In this document: positions 42,603 to 53,500 of the stretch, piece by piece
Layout: each line of letters opens with the position of its first letter
How positions within the stretch are numbered: position 1 is the stretch's first letter
Assembly (NCBI RefSeq): GCF_030269925.1
Contig: NC_085131.1
Location: forward strand, 5,751,501-5,815,500
Direction of reading: 5' to 3'
DNA from: Bombyx mori
Lineage: Eukaryota > Arthropoda > Insecta > Lepidoptera > Bombycidae
Length of the DNA: 64,000 nucleotides
Notes under the pieces: model-generated
What the model was told of the DNA's origin: nothing
Databases searched by the model: none
What the model saw: the letters and a program-made list of their open reading frames with translations, nothing else
Program-made: the position numbers and the translations under genes

Positions 42603-45480
42603 ATGGCGTATATAAGTAGAATAAAGCCCCTATCCGTAACGATAGGATTTTTTAACGCTTACGGTCTCGCAAATCAACGTGATCAGGTTTCTGACTTTTT
42701 GCGTGACCATCAAATTGATATCTTTTTAGTGCAGGAGACCCTACTTAAGCCCGCGCGCCGTGACCCTAAAATCGCGAACTATAACATGGTCAGGAACGAC
42801 AGGCTCTCTGCCCGTGGTGGTGGTACCGTCATTTACTATAGAAGAGCCCTGCATTGCGTCCCGCTCGATCCTCCCGCGCTCGCTAATATCGAAGCATCAG
42901 TGTGCCGAATCTCACTGACGGGACACGCGCCGATCGTTATCGCGTCCGTTTATCTTCCACCGGATAAGATCGTTCTAAGCAGTGATATCGAGGCGCTGCT
43001 CGGTATGGGGAGCTCTGTCATTCTGGCGGGCGACCTAAATTGTAAACACATCAGGTGGAACTCACACACCACAACCCCGAATGGCAGACGGCTTGACGCG
43101 TTAGTCGATGATCTCGCCTTCGATATCGTCGCTCCGCTAACCCCGACTCACTACCCGCTAAATATCGCGCATCGCCCGGATATACTCGACATAGCGTTAT
43201 TAAAAAACGTAACTCTGCGCTTACACTCGATCGAAGTAGTTTCAGAGTTAGATTCAGACCACCGTCCCGTCATTATGAAGCTCGGTCGCGCTCCCGATTC
43301 CGTTCCCGTCACGAGGACTGTGGTGGATTGGCACACGCTGGGCATCAGCCTGGCTGAATCTGATCCACCATCGCTCCCGTTTAACCCGGACTCTATCCCG
43401 TCTCCTCAGGATACCGCTGAAGCCATAGACATCTTAACGTCACACATCACCTCGACATTAGATAGGTCATCGAAACAAGTTGTAGCGGAGGACTTCCTTC
43501 ACCGCTTCAAATTGTCCGACGATATTATCCCTTAGAGCTAAGAACACCTCGATACGCGCCTACGACAGGTATCCTACCGCGGAAAATCGTATTCGAATGC
43601 GTGCCCTACAACGCGACGTAAAGTCTCGCATCGCCGAAGTCCGAGATGCCAGATGGTCTGATTTCTTAGAAGGACTCGCGCCCTCCCAAAGGTCTTACTA
43701 CCGCTTAGCTCGTACTCTCAAATCGGATACGGTAGTAACTATGCCCCCCCTCGTAGGCCCCTCAGGCCGACTCGCGGCGTTCGATGATGACGAAAAAGCA
43801 GAGCTGCTGGCCGATACATTGCAAACCCAGTGCACGCCCAGCACTCAATCCGTGGACCCTGTTCATGTAGAATTAGTAGATAGTGAGGTAGAACGCAGAG
43901 CCTCCTTGCCACCATCGGATGCGTTACCACCCGTCACCCCGATAGAAGTTAAAGACTTGATCAAAGACCTACGTCCTCGCAAGGCTCCCGGTTCCGACTG
44001 TATATCTAACCGCGTTATTAAACTTCTACCCGTCCAACTCATCGTGATGTTGGCATCTATTTTCAATGCCGCTATGGCGAACTGTATCTTTCCCGCGGTG
44101 TGGAAAGAAGCGGACGTTATCGGCATACATAAACCCGGTAAACCAAAAAATCATCCGACGAGCTACCGCCCGATTAGCCTCCTCATGTCTCTAGGCAAAC
44201 TGTATGAGCGTCTGCTCTACAAACGCCTCAGAGACTTCGTCTCATCCAAGGGCATTCTCATCGATGAACAATTCGGATTCCGTACAAATCACTCATGCGT
44301 TCAACAGGTGCACCGCCTCACGGAGCACATTCTTGTGGGGCTTAATCGACCAAAACCGTTATACACGGCAGCTCTCTTTTTCGACGTCGCAAAAGCGTTC
44401 GACAAAGTCTGGCACAACGGTTTGATTTTCAAACTATTCAACATGGGTGTGCCGGATAGTCTCGTGCTCATCATACGGGACTTCTTGTCGAACCGCTCTT
44501 TTCGATATCGAGTCGAGGGAACCCGCTCCTCCCCACGACCTCTCACAGCTGGAGTCCCGCAAGGCTCTGTCCTCTCACCCCTCCTATTTAGCTTATTCGT
44601 CAACGATATTCCCCGGTCGCCGCCAACCCATTTAGCTTTATTCGCCGACGACACGACTGTTTACTATTCTAGTAGAAATAAGTCCCTAATCGCGAAGAAG
44701 CTTCAGAGCGCAGCCCTAGCCCTAGGACAGTGGTTCCGAAAATGGCGCATAGACATCAACCCAGCGAAAAGTACTGCGGTGCTATTTCAGAGGGGAAGCT
44801 CCACACGGATTTCCTCCCGGATTAGGAGGAGGAATCTCACACCCCCGATTACTCTCTTTAGACAACCCATACCCTGGGCCAAGAAGGTCAAGTACCTGGG
44901 CGTTACCCTGGATGCATCGATGACATTCCGCCCGCATATAAAAGCAGTCCGTGACCGTGCCGCGTTTATTCTCGGTAGACTCTACCCCATGATCTGTAAG
45001 CGGAGTAAAATGTCCCTTCGGAACAAGGTGACACTTTACAAAACTTGCATAAGGCCCGTCATGACTTACGCGAGTGTGGTGTTCGCTCACGCGGCCCGCA
45101 CACACATAGACACCCTCCAATCCCTACAATCCCGCTTTTGCAGGTTAGCTGTCGGGGCTCCGTGGTTCGTGAGGAACGTTGACCTACACGACGACCTGGG
45201 CCTCGAATCAATTCGGAAATACATGAAGTCAGCGTCGGAACGATACTTCGATAAGGCTATGCGTCATGATAATCGCCTTATCGTTGCCGCCGCTGACTAC
45301 TCCCCGAATCCTGATCATGCAGGAGCTAGTCACCGTCGACGCCCTAGACACGTCCTTACGGATCCATCAGATCCAATAACCTTTGCATTAGATGCCTTCA
45401 GCTCTAATACTAGGGGCAGGCTTAGGGACCCCGGTAACCGTACTCGTCGAACTCGACAAAGAGGTCGACGTGCAACCTAA
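42603..45480 (+). pseudogene. LINE ORF2 endonuclease-reverse transcriptase, one frameshift
   Basis: It is open from 42603 through the endonuclease domain (VQETLL, AGDLN, SDHRPVIMKL) to 43535, where the frame ends shortly after KLSDD. Compared with copy 1, nine bases (GGGAACTCC) are replaced by four (TCCC) near 43526-43530, a net loss of five. The other frame then stays open to 45480 with the whole reverse transcriptase, including PQGSVLSPLLF and FADD. A full-length ORF2 product cannot be made from this copy. Confidence 0.92.
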
Positions 45481-45879
45481 CCCATGCATCAGCCCGCTGA
45501 GTTTCTCGCCGGATCTTCTCAGCGGGTCGCGATTCCGATCCGGTAGTAGATTCATTCGCGAAACAATTGCTCTTGAGTTGTTAGGTCTCCTTCTTAGGCG
45601 CTCGGGCAGTTGTTAGCAAATCCCACCCCTCTTGGCTGAGCCTTTGCTCGCCCACCTGTCCTGGTGAAACTGGAAAGGCCTTCGGGCCACCAGTAAACTT
45701 TCAATCATAAAAAAAAAAAAAAAAAAAAAAAAGAAGTGAGCTGTGTCTGTGGGTTAATTTACTCGCCGAGTCCTTCGTCGCTAGCGACGGGTTCGACGGA
45801 ATCGGTGACCAGTGCTTGAGGTACCTAGAAGCATTCATTCATTCGAAATGAATGAAATTCGAAATTAGGGTGATATCGA

Positions 45880-46190
45880 CTGTTTAATGGTAAAGGTCCC
45901 GGTCCGCAGGATCGGGTATGTAGTTACCGGCTTCCACGACAAGAGGGTTTTCGTGTCGTGCCCCTTTTTCGAAATGGCACTGATGCACTGATGCCACTGA
46001 TGATGCGCACTGATGACGATTGCAAATACTTACTGATGGAGTCTAACTCCAGATTGTCGTGAAGGTCCACGTTCCTCACGAACCACGTTGCTCCGACGGC
46101 TGTCCTACAAAAACGGGATTGGTTGATTTGAAGGGGTTTCAAATTAGTGCGGGCCGCGTGAGCGAAAACTACACTTGCACAGATAATGAA
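45880..46190 (-). pseudogene. Jockey-like LINE ORF2 fragment
   Basis: The - strand reading contains QSRFCRTAVGATWFVRNVDL followed by an HDNLELDSISKYLQS stretch. This parallels SRFCRLAVGAPWFVRNVDLH in the full LINE but with clear divergence. No intact frame extends beyond it. Confidence 0.75.
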
Positions 46191-46715
46191 ATTTTACTTA
46201 ATAATTCACGAAGTAATAATAACAAAATTTTAAAATTTTATAATTCTGGAGGTTCCGTAACCCGTGATTCCCCATCTATACATAAAAAGGGTTCGGTAAC
46301 CCAGTATAATAAAAGCGAAATCCTTAGAGTTTAGTCAGTGTCACTATCTCGACAAGCGACCCCGTTGATTAGATACTCATACTCGAGGACTCCGTAGATC
46401 AGTCGAACATTAATGATGTCAACTCAACGAAAATGGGATTACAGTTTAAAACATTTTTGTATAAACTTTACTGTGGCAGAAAACACGGAAATGCTTAGTG
46501 TCGCAAATAATAAATAAATAAAAAACAAAATAAATATTTACGGTAATAGCGCCTTATTAGTGCTTCCTTCATCGTGGATTTAAAAAAATACGACCCTAAT
46601 ACCATGATATTCGCGACTAAATATTTCTTTATTCGCGGATTTAATAGGTACATCGGTACATACACATTATGTAAAGGATTCGAATATTTAGTTATCCAAC
46701 CGAGTATGCTTTGTA
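46191..46715. other. Unassigned DNA before an R1-clade tail
   Basis: A short open stretch near 46180-46335 contains no motif I recognise. The remainder is AT-rich. Bases 46706-46715 are one copy of the target-site duplication of the next element. Confidence 0.4.
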
Positions 46716-47661
46716 GGTCCAGGCGGCTGGCCGATCCTTCGGCTGGTCGTAGGACCGTCGAGGCGATTCGCCCAGTCCTTGTGGATTGGGTGAATCGTGA
46801 CAGAGGACGCCTCACTTTCCGGCTCACGCAGGTTCTCACTGGGCATGGTTGCTTCGGTGAGTTCCTGCACCGGATCAGAGCCGAGCCGACGGCAGAGTGC
46901 CACCATTGTGATTGCGACTTGGACACGGCAGAGCATACGCTCGTCGCCTGCCCCGCATGGGAGGGGTGGCGCCGTGTCCTCGTCGCAAAAATAGGAAACG
47001 ACTTGTCGTTGCCGAGTGTTGTGGCATCGATGCTCGGCGACGACGAGTCGTGGAAGGCGATGCTCGACTTCTGCGAGTGCACCATCTCGCAGAAGGAGGC
47101 GGCGGGGCGCGTTAGAGACGCGCAAGCCCGCCGCCGTCGAGCGGGGGCCAGGGAGGCGGATTTCGCCCAAGCCCTGGCCCTCTAAGTGTTTCGGGTCCCC
47201 CTCATATGTCGGTCTGGGGACCGGCGAGGGGGACCTAAGAAGACGTCGTGCAAGCTGCTCTGCACGCGTTTTACGCAAGAGCATCCGGGTGATGGAAGGC
47301 CGGCTATCCTCGACCCACGCTGGTTCTGACCCAGCGGGGTATTCCGTAGGATAGCTCACTCTAACCGGCGCCATCTAGGCGGGCTCCGGATAGCCTGCCG
47401 ACCGAGAGGGCTGGTGGTCGTGGCGCCGACGACCGCCAGTCCGGCGTCCCGAGGGGGAGGGTGATGGGAGAGATGTGCTCCGCACTAAACACTTCACTTT
47501 CCCCCCTTTGCCTTTTCATGAGTTCTGTCTCATGTGAGGTTTGGACGTTGGTTGTTGAGCGACAGGAGGTTTTAGTCGGTTCGACTCCGACATGCTCCGC
47601 CCGCCGTCCCCAGTGGAGGGCGGAAGTCCGGCGATTTCCTCCTGACCAAAAAAAAAAAAAA
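46716..47661 (+). mobile_element. 5'-truncated R1-clade LINE
   Basis: The open frame to 47185 encodes the ORF2 C-terminus: LTQVLTGHGCFGEFLHRI, then a CCHC-type knuckle CHHCDCDLDTAEHTLVAC, then an Arg/Ala-rich end. The knuckle after the reverse transcriptase is typical of R1/TRAS-type elements. A GC-rich 3' UTR of about 460 bases and a poly-A (47648-47661) follow. A 10-base duplication ATGCTTTGTA is at 46706-46715 and 47662-47671. It belongs to a different subfamily from the R1-like tails at 4985, 50977 and 60868. Confidence 0.85.
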
Positions 47662-47671
47662 ATGCTTTGTA

Positions 47672-48077
47672 AGCACGTCGTCAAATGTATTAATAAAAAA
47701 GAAAATAGACCCTATTACAACCCCGCCTAAAGTATGTTTTTATTTTGTCACCTAGGAACGTATCTCCTATAATCCCATATTATAATAATATGTAAATTAC
47801 TATTCCATATTCACGGTTTCTGTCTTCGCGGCATATTTACGAAACATTATGATAATAAAGAAATTTTACTGTAATATCTTTATCACACAATTTTTTATTT
47901 AGTTTATAGCTTTCGAAGTTGTATCTCATCTCGACAACTATTAACGTAAAAAAAAAGTCATTTGTCTTATCAATCTTAAGACCTAGCTAGCTATAGATGC
48001 TCAACATGTTTTCCTAAGCTTGAATTACTTTTTCATTCTACAGTTTTGAAATAAAAATAAATTAACAACCTTTTATA
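47672..48077. other. AT-rich, no gene seen
   Basis: Short stretch between two mobile elements; nothing recognised. Confidence 0.45.
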
Positions 48078-49367
48078 CTAGGCTGCACTAAAAGTATCGG
48101 GAATGGAATATTTCTACTGTTCCTGTCATATTAAAATCTTTTTAATTGAAAACTCCTTGGTTTTAAAAATCGAATACCATTTATTTATTTAAAAAAAGAT
48201 TCTCGGTCTTGTCACGAGATTTTGTCAAACTTGTTTAGTCGTTGAGAAAATGGAATTGACTCGAGAAAATTCAAGAGCGATGATTTATTATGACTTTCGA
48301 AGTGGTTCAACACAAAAACAGTGTGTTGACCGGATGATTTCTGCATTTGGTGATGAAGCTCCATCCAAAACCACAATTTATCGCTGGTTTGCTGAGTTTC
48401 AACGTGGAAGTGTCAAGCTCAGTGATGATCCCCGTCAAGGTCGTCCAAAAACTGCAGTCACCCAAGAAAACGTTGATGCTGTGCGTAAGCTGATTGAGGA
48501 AGATCGACATGTGACATACCGCGAAATTCAGGCAACTTTAGACATTGGCATGAGTCAAATACAAATAATCTTGCATGAACAATTAGGTGTAAAAAAGTTG
48601 TTTTCCCGATGGATACCGCATTCGCTCGGTGAAGAGCAAAAAGCGGCTCGCGTTACTTGGTGCGTCAGAACTCTCGAAAGATTCCATGCAGGATCCTCAA
48701 ATGCTGTATACAACATTGTATCAGGTGACGAATCCTGGATATACGCGTACGAACCCGAAACAAAAAACCAGTTACGAATTTGGGTGTTCGAAAATGAGTT
48801 AAAGCCAACAAAAATTGTTCGTTCACGGAGCGTTGCAAAAAAAATGGTGGCCACGTTTGTCTCCAAAACCGGCCATGTTACGACTATTCCTCTTGAGGGA
48901 CAAAGAACGGTTAATACAGAATGGTATGCTAGCATTTATTTGCCACAGGTCGTTTCTGAACTCCGTAAAGAGAACTGCAACCGCCGCATCATCCTCCATC
49001 ACGACAATGCGAGTTCTCACACCGCGCACAGAACAAAAGAGTTTTTAGAGCAAGAAAACATAGAATTATTAGACCATCCGCCGTACAGCCCCGACCTAAG
49101 CCCTAATGATTTCTATACTTTCCCTAAAATAAAGAATAAATTGCGTGGACAGAGATTTTTATCACCTGAAGAAGCTGTGGACGCCTACAAAACGGCCATT
49201 TTGGAGACCCCAACTTCCGAATGGAATGGTTGCTTCAATGATTGGTTCCATCGTATGGAAAAATGTGTCAAATTTCGCGGAGAATACTTCGAAAAGCAAT
49301 AAATACATTTTTAAATAGTAATATTGTGTCACTTCGTTAATTCCCGAAATTTTCATTGCCGCCCTCG
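48078..49367 (+). mobile_element. Complete DD34D mariner
   Basis: The element is 1290 bases, flanked by TA at 48076-48077 and 49368-49369. Terminal inverted repeats are imperfect: the left has GGCTGCACTAAAAGTATCGG and the right, on the - strand, GGCGGCAATGAAAATTTCGG (about 19 of 24 inner positions agree). One intact transposase ORF occupies most of it. Confidence 0.9.
48250..49302 (+). CDS. Mariner transposase with complete DD34D triad (350 aa)
   Basis: N-terminal paired HTH (residues about 10-110) with RWFAEFQRG and a GRPKTA linker. SRWIPHSL corresponds to the mariner WVPHEL signature. Catalytic residues: Asp160 (SGDESWIYAY), Asp252 (HHDNASSHT) and Asp287 (YSPDLSPNDF), with 34 residues between the last two. 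Length is normal for a mariner. The TAA is followed by the right TIR after about 65 bases. It acts by cut-and-paste at TA sites. Nothing in the protein looks broken, although the two TIRs have diverged from each other. Confidence 0.93.
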   Translation: MELTRENSRAMIYYDFRSGSTQKQCVDRMISAFGDEAPSKTTIYRWFAEFQRGSVKLSDDPRQGRPKTAVTQENVDAVRKLIEEDRHVTYREIQATLDIGMSQIQIILHEQLGVKKLFSRWIPHSLGEEQKAARVTWCVRTLERFHAGSSNAVYNIVSGDESWIYAYEPETKNQLRIWVFENELKPTKIVRSRSVAKKMVATFVSKTGHVTTIPLEGQRTVNTEWYASIYLPQVVSELRKENCNRRIILHHDNASSHTAHRTKEFLEQENIELLDHPPYSPDLSPNDFYTFPKIKNKLRGQRFLSPEEAVDAYKTAILETPTSEWNGCFNDWFHRMEKCVKFRGEYFEKQ

Positions 49368-49739
49368 TATCCTATTATTAATAGGCAAAAATAAAACTAA
49401 AGTTCCAAATAATTTATTAATATCCATGTTAAGTTATATCTTTAAGTCTACTTTGACATGGTGTCCTGGCGTCCAGGCCTTTGCTCGTCACCCCATGACC
49501 ATCTCATCTATCCATCACCATCTCACTGGAGCGCTTGATAGAACAAAGGAGAGACAACCTTTGAAAACGTACTGTACAAACTACAAAATATTTCCGAAAG
49601 CAGGACGATATCACCGGTTGCGCTATCGTGTGGTGCGATGGTAAAATAGGGACATCTTGGTACGGTACGATTCAACCATGCCTTGACGCACTTCCTATTA
49701 AAACACGTAAGAGAAATAGAGTCCGTCAGCCCTTAGAAT

Positions 49740-49830
49740 AAGAATTCTCGAACTCATTCTTAGATATATTAAAACTGCATCGGAACGCTACTTCGCGTCA
49801 GCAACACACTATAACCCACGATAACCCAGA
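49740..49830 (+). pseudogene. Jockey-like LINE ORF2 shard
   Basis: LELILRYIKTASERYFASAT parallels LGLESIRKYMKSASERYFDK near the end of the full LINE ORF2. It is only about 25 codons long and broken on both sides. Confidence 0.55.
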
Positions 49831-49872
49831 GGCAAAAAATTGGTAGGGGAAGTGGATTTGAGAACACCCTCC

Positions 49873-50316
49873 TTTTTTTTTATTGCTTAGGTGCGTAGAC
49901 GAGCTCACAGTCCACCTGGTTTTTAAGTGGTTATTGGAGAGACCATTGACATCTACAACGTAAATGCGCCACCCACCTTGAGATGAGTTCCAAGGTCTCA
50001 GTATAGTTACAACAGCTGCCTCACCCTTCAAACCGAAACGCATTACTGCTTCACGGCAGAAATAGGCAGGGTGGTGGTACCTACCCGTGCGGACTCACAA
50101 GAGGTCTTACCACCAGTAATTACGCAAATTATATTTTTGCGGGTTTGATTTTTATTACACGATGTTATTTTCCTTCACCGTGGAAATCAATCGTGAATAT
50201 TTGTCAAGTACGTATTTCATTAGAAAAATTGGTACCTGCCGACGGGATTTGAACACCGGTGCATCGCTCAACTCGAATGCACCGGACGTCTTATCCTTTA
50301 GGCCACGACGACTTAA
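49873..50316 (-). repeat. Full-length tRNA-derived SINE (Bm1-like), antisense
   Basis: Read on the - strand: tRNA-like head with A-box-like GTGGCCTAAAGGATAAGA and B-box-like GGTGTTCAAATCC, a linker with the ACACGATGTTATT/AATAACATCGTGT block, then the body GTAAGACCTCTTGTGAGTCC through CACCTGG to an A-tail (T-run at 49874-49882). About 440 bases. The family name rests on memory of Bombyx SINEs of this size and is not verified. Confidence 0.85.
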
Positions 50317-50330
50317 AGAAGACGACTTAT

Positions 50331-50490
50331 TAGAAACAGAAACGTCTTACTGGATACAAATTGCACGTGAATGCACTCGTTTATTTCGAGAGATGGTATT
50401 AGTACAGTGTGAGCATTATCACAGTACACCATGAAGGTCGAGTCAATGTTTATGAAAAAATGTGACCAAAAAAACACCGGCACATAGATA
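50331..50490 (+). repeat. Unclassified dispersed repeat, copy 2
   Basis: About 150 bases similar to 40074-40230. It begins a few bases after the tRNA-like end of the SINE. Confidence 0.7.
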
Positions 50491-50593
50491 TGAAAAAAGT
50501 CGACTTGAAAACACCCTCCTTTTTGAAAGTCAGTTAATAAAAAGCCTTTTATTTTCTTTTCTATTTTTATTGTATTTTATTGATGATTCGTCG

Positions 50594-53500
50594 TCAGTCC
50601 CCCGTGACGTACATGTGCACGGGCCGGTCCGCGCGCAGCACGCGTGCGCCCCGCGCGGCGCCGAGCAGCGCGCCCAGCCGCACGAGGTCGCAGCGGCAGT
50701 ACAGCACCGACACCGTCATGTTACACTCGCTGCCCCCGTACTTGTTCTGGTTGCTCTCCTGGTACAAACAAAAACAATTCTCGACTAGAGTTAAGTTACG
50801 GCGAACGAGATAATTATTAAAAAAGAATTTATTTAATTAAAACAATTTTTATTGGTTACAATTACAATATATCTATTAACAAAACTTATTGCTAAATTTG
50901 CAATGGTGCAGTTTCTGCTATGACGCACGGGGTCATCCGATGTGCATTCAGCAAATACGGACATCGGGCGATTGCCTTTTTTTCCGGGCCGCGGGCCGAA
51001 CCTCCTGCGAGGTCCCCGCGCCTAGGGGGCGCGCGGGGTATGTGGGACTCGACGATCTGCAGGGTTTTGGGAGCAGACCGCGGGCCCAAAGAATTTTAGG
51101 GCCCCACCCACTAAGCGACTCCCCTGCACTTTTACACCCGACGTCCGATATCCGTCCGGGGTCAAAACCCGGTCAGAGTAGGGGGGTTCCCGCGGTCCAC
51201 ACTACAACCAGACACGCGGCGCCACCCCGAGGACGCCCGACCGACGAGTCGTCGAGGCGATAGTCGACGACCAACGACGTCGGTCTCCGCGGTACGGCGG
51301 CCCTACCAGGCCACCCGGGCGATGCCGCTGATGTTCCGGGATACCCCGCTGGGCCAGAACCAGCCTGCCGGTTCGGAACGCGATACACCGCCGACCGGGA
51401 TCAGGCGATTGCCTAACTCTAGTCCTGAACAATTTAAATTGTTATTACTTCTATTGCTTTACAGATATTATTTTTATGCGACCACTTCCGTCGTTAAAGT
51501 CGTCGTGGCCTAAAGGATAAGACGCCCGGTACATTCGTTTCGAACGATGCACCGGTGTTCGAATCCCGCAGGCGGGTACCAATTATTCTAATGAAATACG
51601 AAATCAACAAATGTTCACGATTGACTTCCACGGTGAAGGAATAACATCGTGTAGTAAAAATCAAACCCGCAAAATTGTAATTTGCGTAATAACTGGTGGC
51701 AGAGCGTCTTGATAGCCCGCACAGGTAGGTACCACCACCCTGCCTATTTCTGCCGTGAAGCAGTAATGCGTTTCGGTTTGAAGTGTGAGGCAGCCGTTGT
51801 AACTATACTGAGACCTTAGAACTCATATCTCAAAGTGGGTGGCGGCATTTACGTTGTCCATGGGCTCCGGTAACCACTTAACACCAGGTGGGCTGTGAGC
51901 TCGTCTACAGTAGTCCGCAATAAAAAATTAAATAAAAAACTTCTAGAATACATGTTTAAATAGTTGATCTAAAAAACGTAGACAGGTATTTACTTTTAAC
52001 TAAGGATCGCTTTTATATCAATTACTTGGGTTTTCCAGAGTCTCAGACATACTAAAACATACTTTTACGAATTCAATCTCGCATTTATTGTTTTCAAACA
52101 TTTCGACTACGATCGTGGTATTTTCGTGGTTACGGACGACTTAGCTCTTATTAGTTTACGTTTGAATATTGAACGTTAGTAATTACAATAAGCACGAGAT
52201 TAAATCGTAAAAAATATTTTGATTACGATTTTGTATCGATTTATCGTCTTGTCTTTTTACATCAGATGACTTATTGAGCCAATAGCTAATAAATCTAAGA
52301 ACTATTTTTTTATTTCACAATATGGATGAACGAGGTCACGGCTCAGCTGATGTTAAGTGGTTACCACAGCCCATAGACATCTACAACGTGAATTTTGCCA
52401 ACTGTCTTGACACATGAAATCGAAGTCGAATTATATACATAGAATAACGATTGGCTTACGCTTCAAACCGTAACGTATTACCGCTACCTATGTGGCAGAA
52501 ATATTCTGGATGGTAACACTATTTCGCACCGGCTTACTTTAAGCCGCACGACCAGTAAGTAAATTTTACAGCTTATTTTCCTGAATGCCGAGGAGGTCTT
52601 TACATGTTATGAATAAAAAAAAAATATCGTACATACAGTGCGATAACGTCACTTACGCAAATTGTTGCTTCTTTTCAGTTATATAGTTCTGCTAGGGTAA
52701 AAAAAAAAAAAAAAAAAAAGGGCATAGGAATAAAATTATAATATTTAAAACTTCATCAGTAAAAGCAAACATCTCTCTCGTCTCACTATAACTAATAACT
52801 AAAAAATGTATTTTCTCATGCTCAGTTTAGTTTTAACAAAAATTGCATAAGTAACTTTATATAGCACCGTATGTGCAATATTTTTTTTACAAAAAATATT
52901 TCCCATTTTTTTTTCCGTTACCGATTTTCGATTGAATACCGATTTGCATCAGAATAATAAACTTATGTTTAGACGTTAAGAAACAAATATTGCATAAGTG
53001 ACTTTATAGCACCGGATATTTTTTTAACAAGAAATATTTCCAATATTTTTTTTCCGTTACCGATTTTCGATTGAATACCGATTTGCATCAGAATGATAAA
53101 GTTATGTTTAGACGTTAGCAATGATTCCCGTGAAACATTCGGACAGCCGGCTGCAAATTATCTAAAGAAATAGTTAAAACTAAACGTTAACGATCCCGAG
53201 GCGGTTCGGATGATAATTTACGTGCTGCTCGTGGCGATACATACCTGCATCAGGTTACACATCTCGGAGTAAAAGTGCGGATACGTCGGCGGCTGATAAA
53301 ATATTATATGCCGGATCCCTTTGATCCTGAATCTCCGGAAGAAGTGGACTCTCTCTGAATACAGCAAGAAGTGTGCTTCGGTGTGGAAGAACATATCTCT
53401 GGCTCGGGCTATCTTCGCGTCCTACAGGATAATTTTGATTTCATTGCCTATGTTGTGTTTAGCCTATACAAGGTGTGAGATGACCAGCCAAATGAGCACT

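Larger units (their letters stand above)
40573..45734 (+). mobile_element. Full-length Jockey-clade LINE, copy 2 (ORF2 frameshifted)
   Basis: The sequence is nearly identical to the - strand element at 10862-16064. It starts ATTCCGATAGAGGCACC, ends in a poly-A followed by GAA, and is bracketed by a 13-base duplication AGTGAGCTGTGTC (40560-40572, 45735-45747). It inserted into an older LINE tail. ORF1 is intact; ORF2 has a single lesion near 43530. Confidence 0.93.

Noticed and set aside
46059..46334. 91-codon + strand ORF
   Set aside because: Its first half is the complement of a LINE ORF2 fragment on the other strand; the second half has no recognised motif.
47016..47684. Several overlapping frames in the R1-clade tail
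   Set aside because: Only the frame ending at 47185 has the CCHC knuckle; the others are shadows within the GC-rich 3' UTR.
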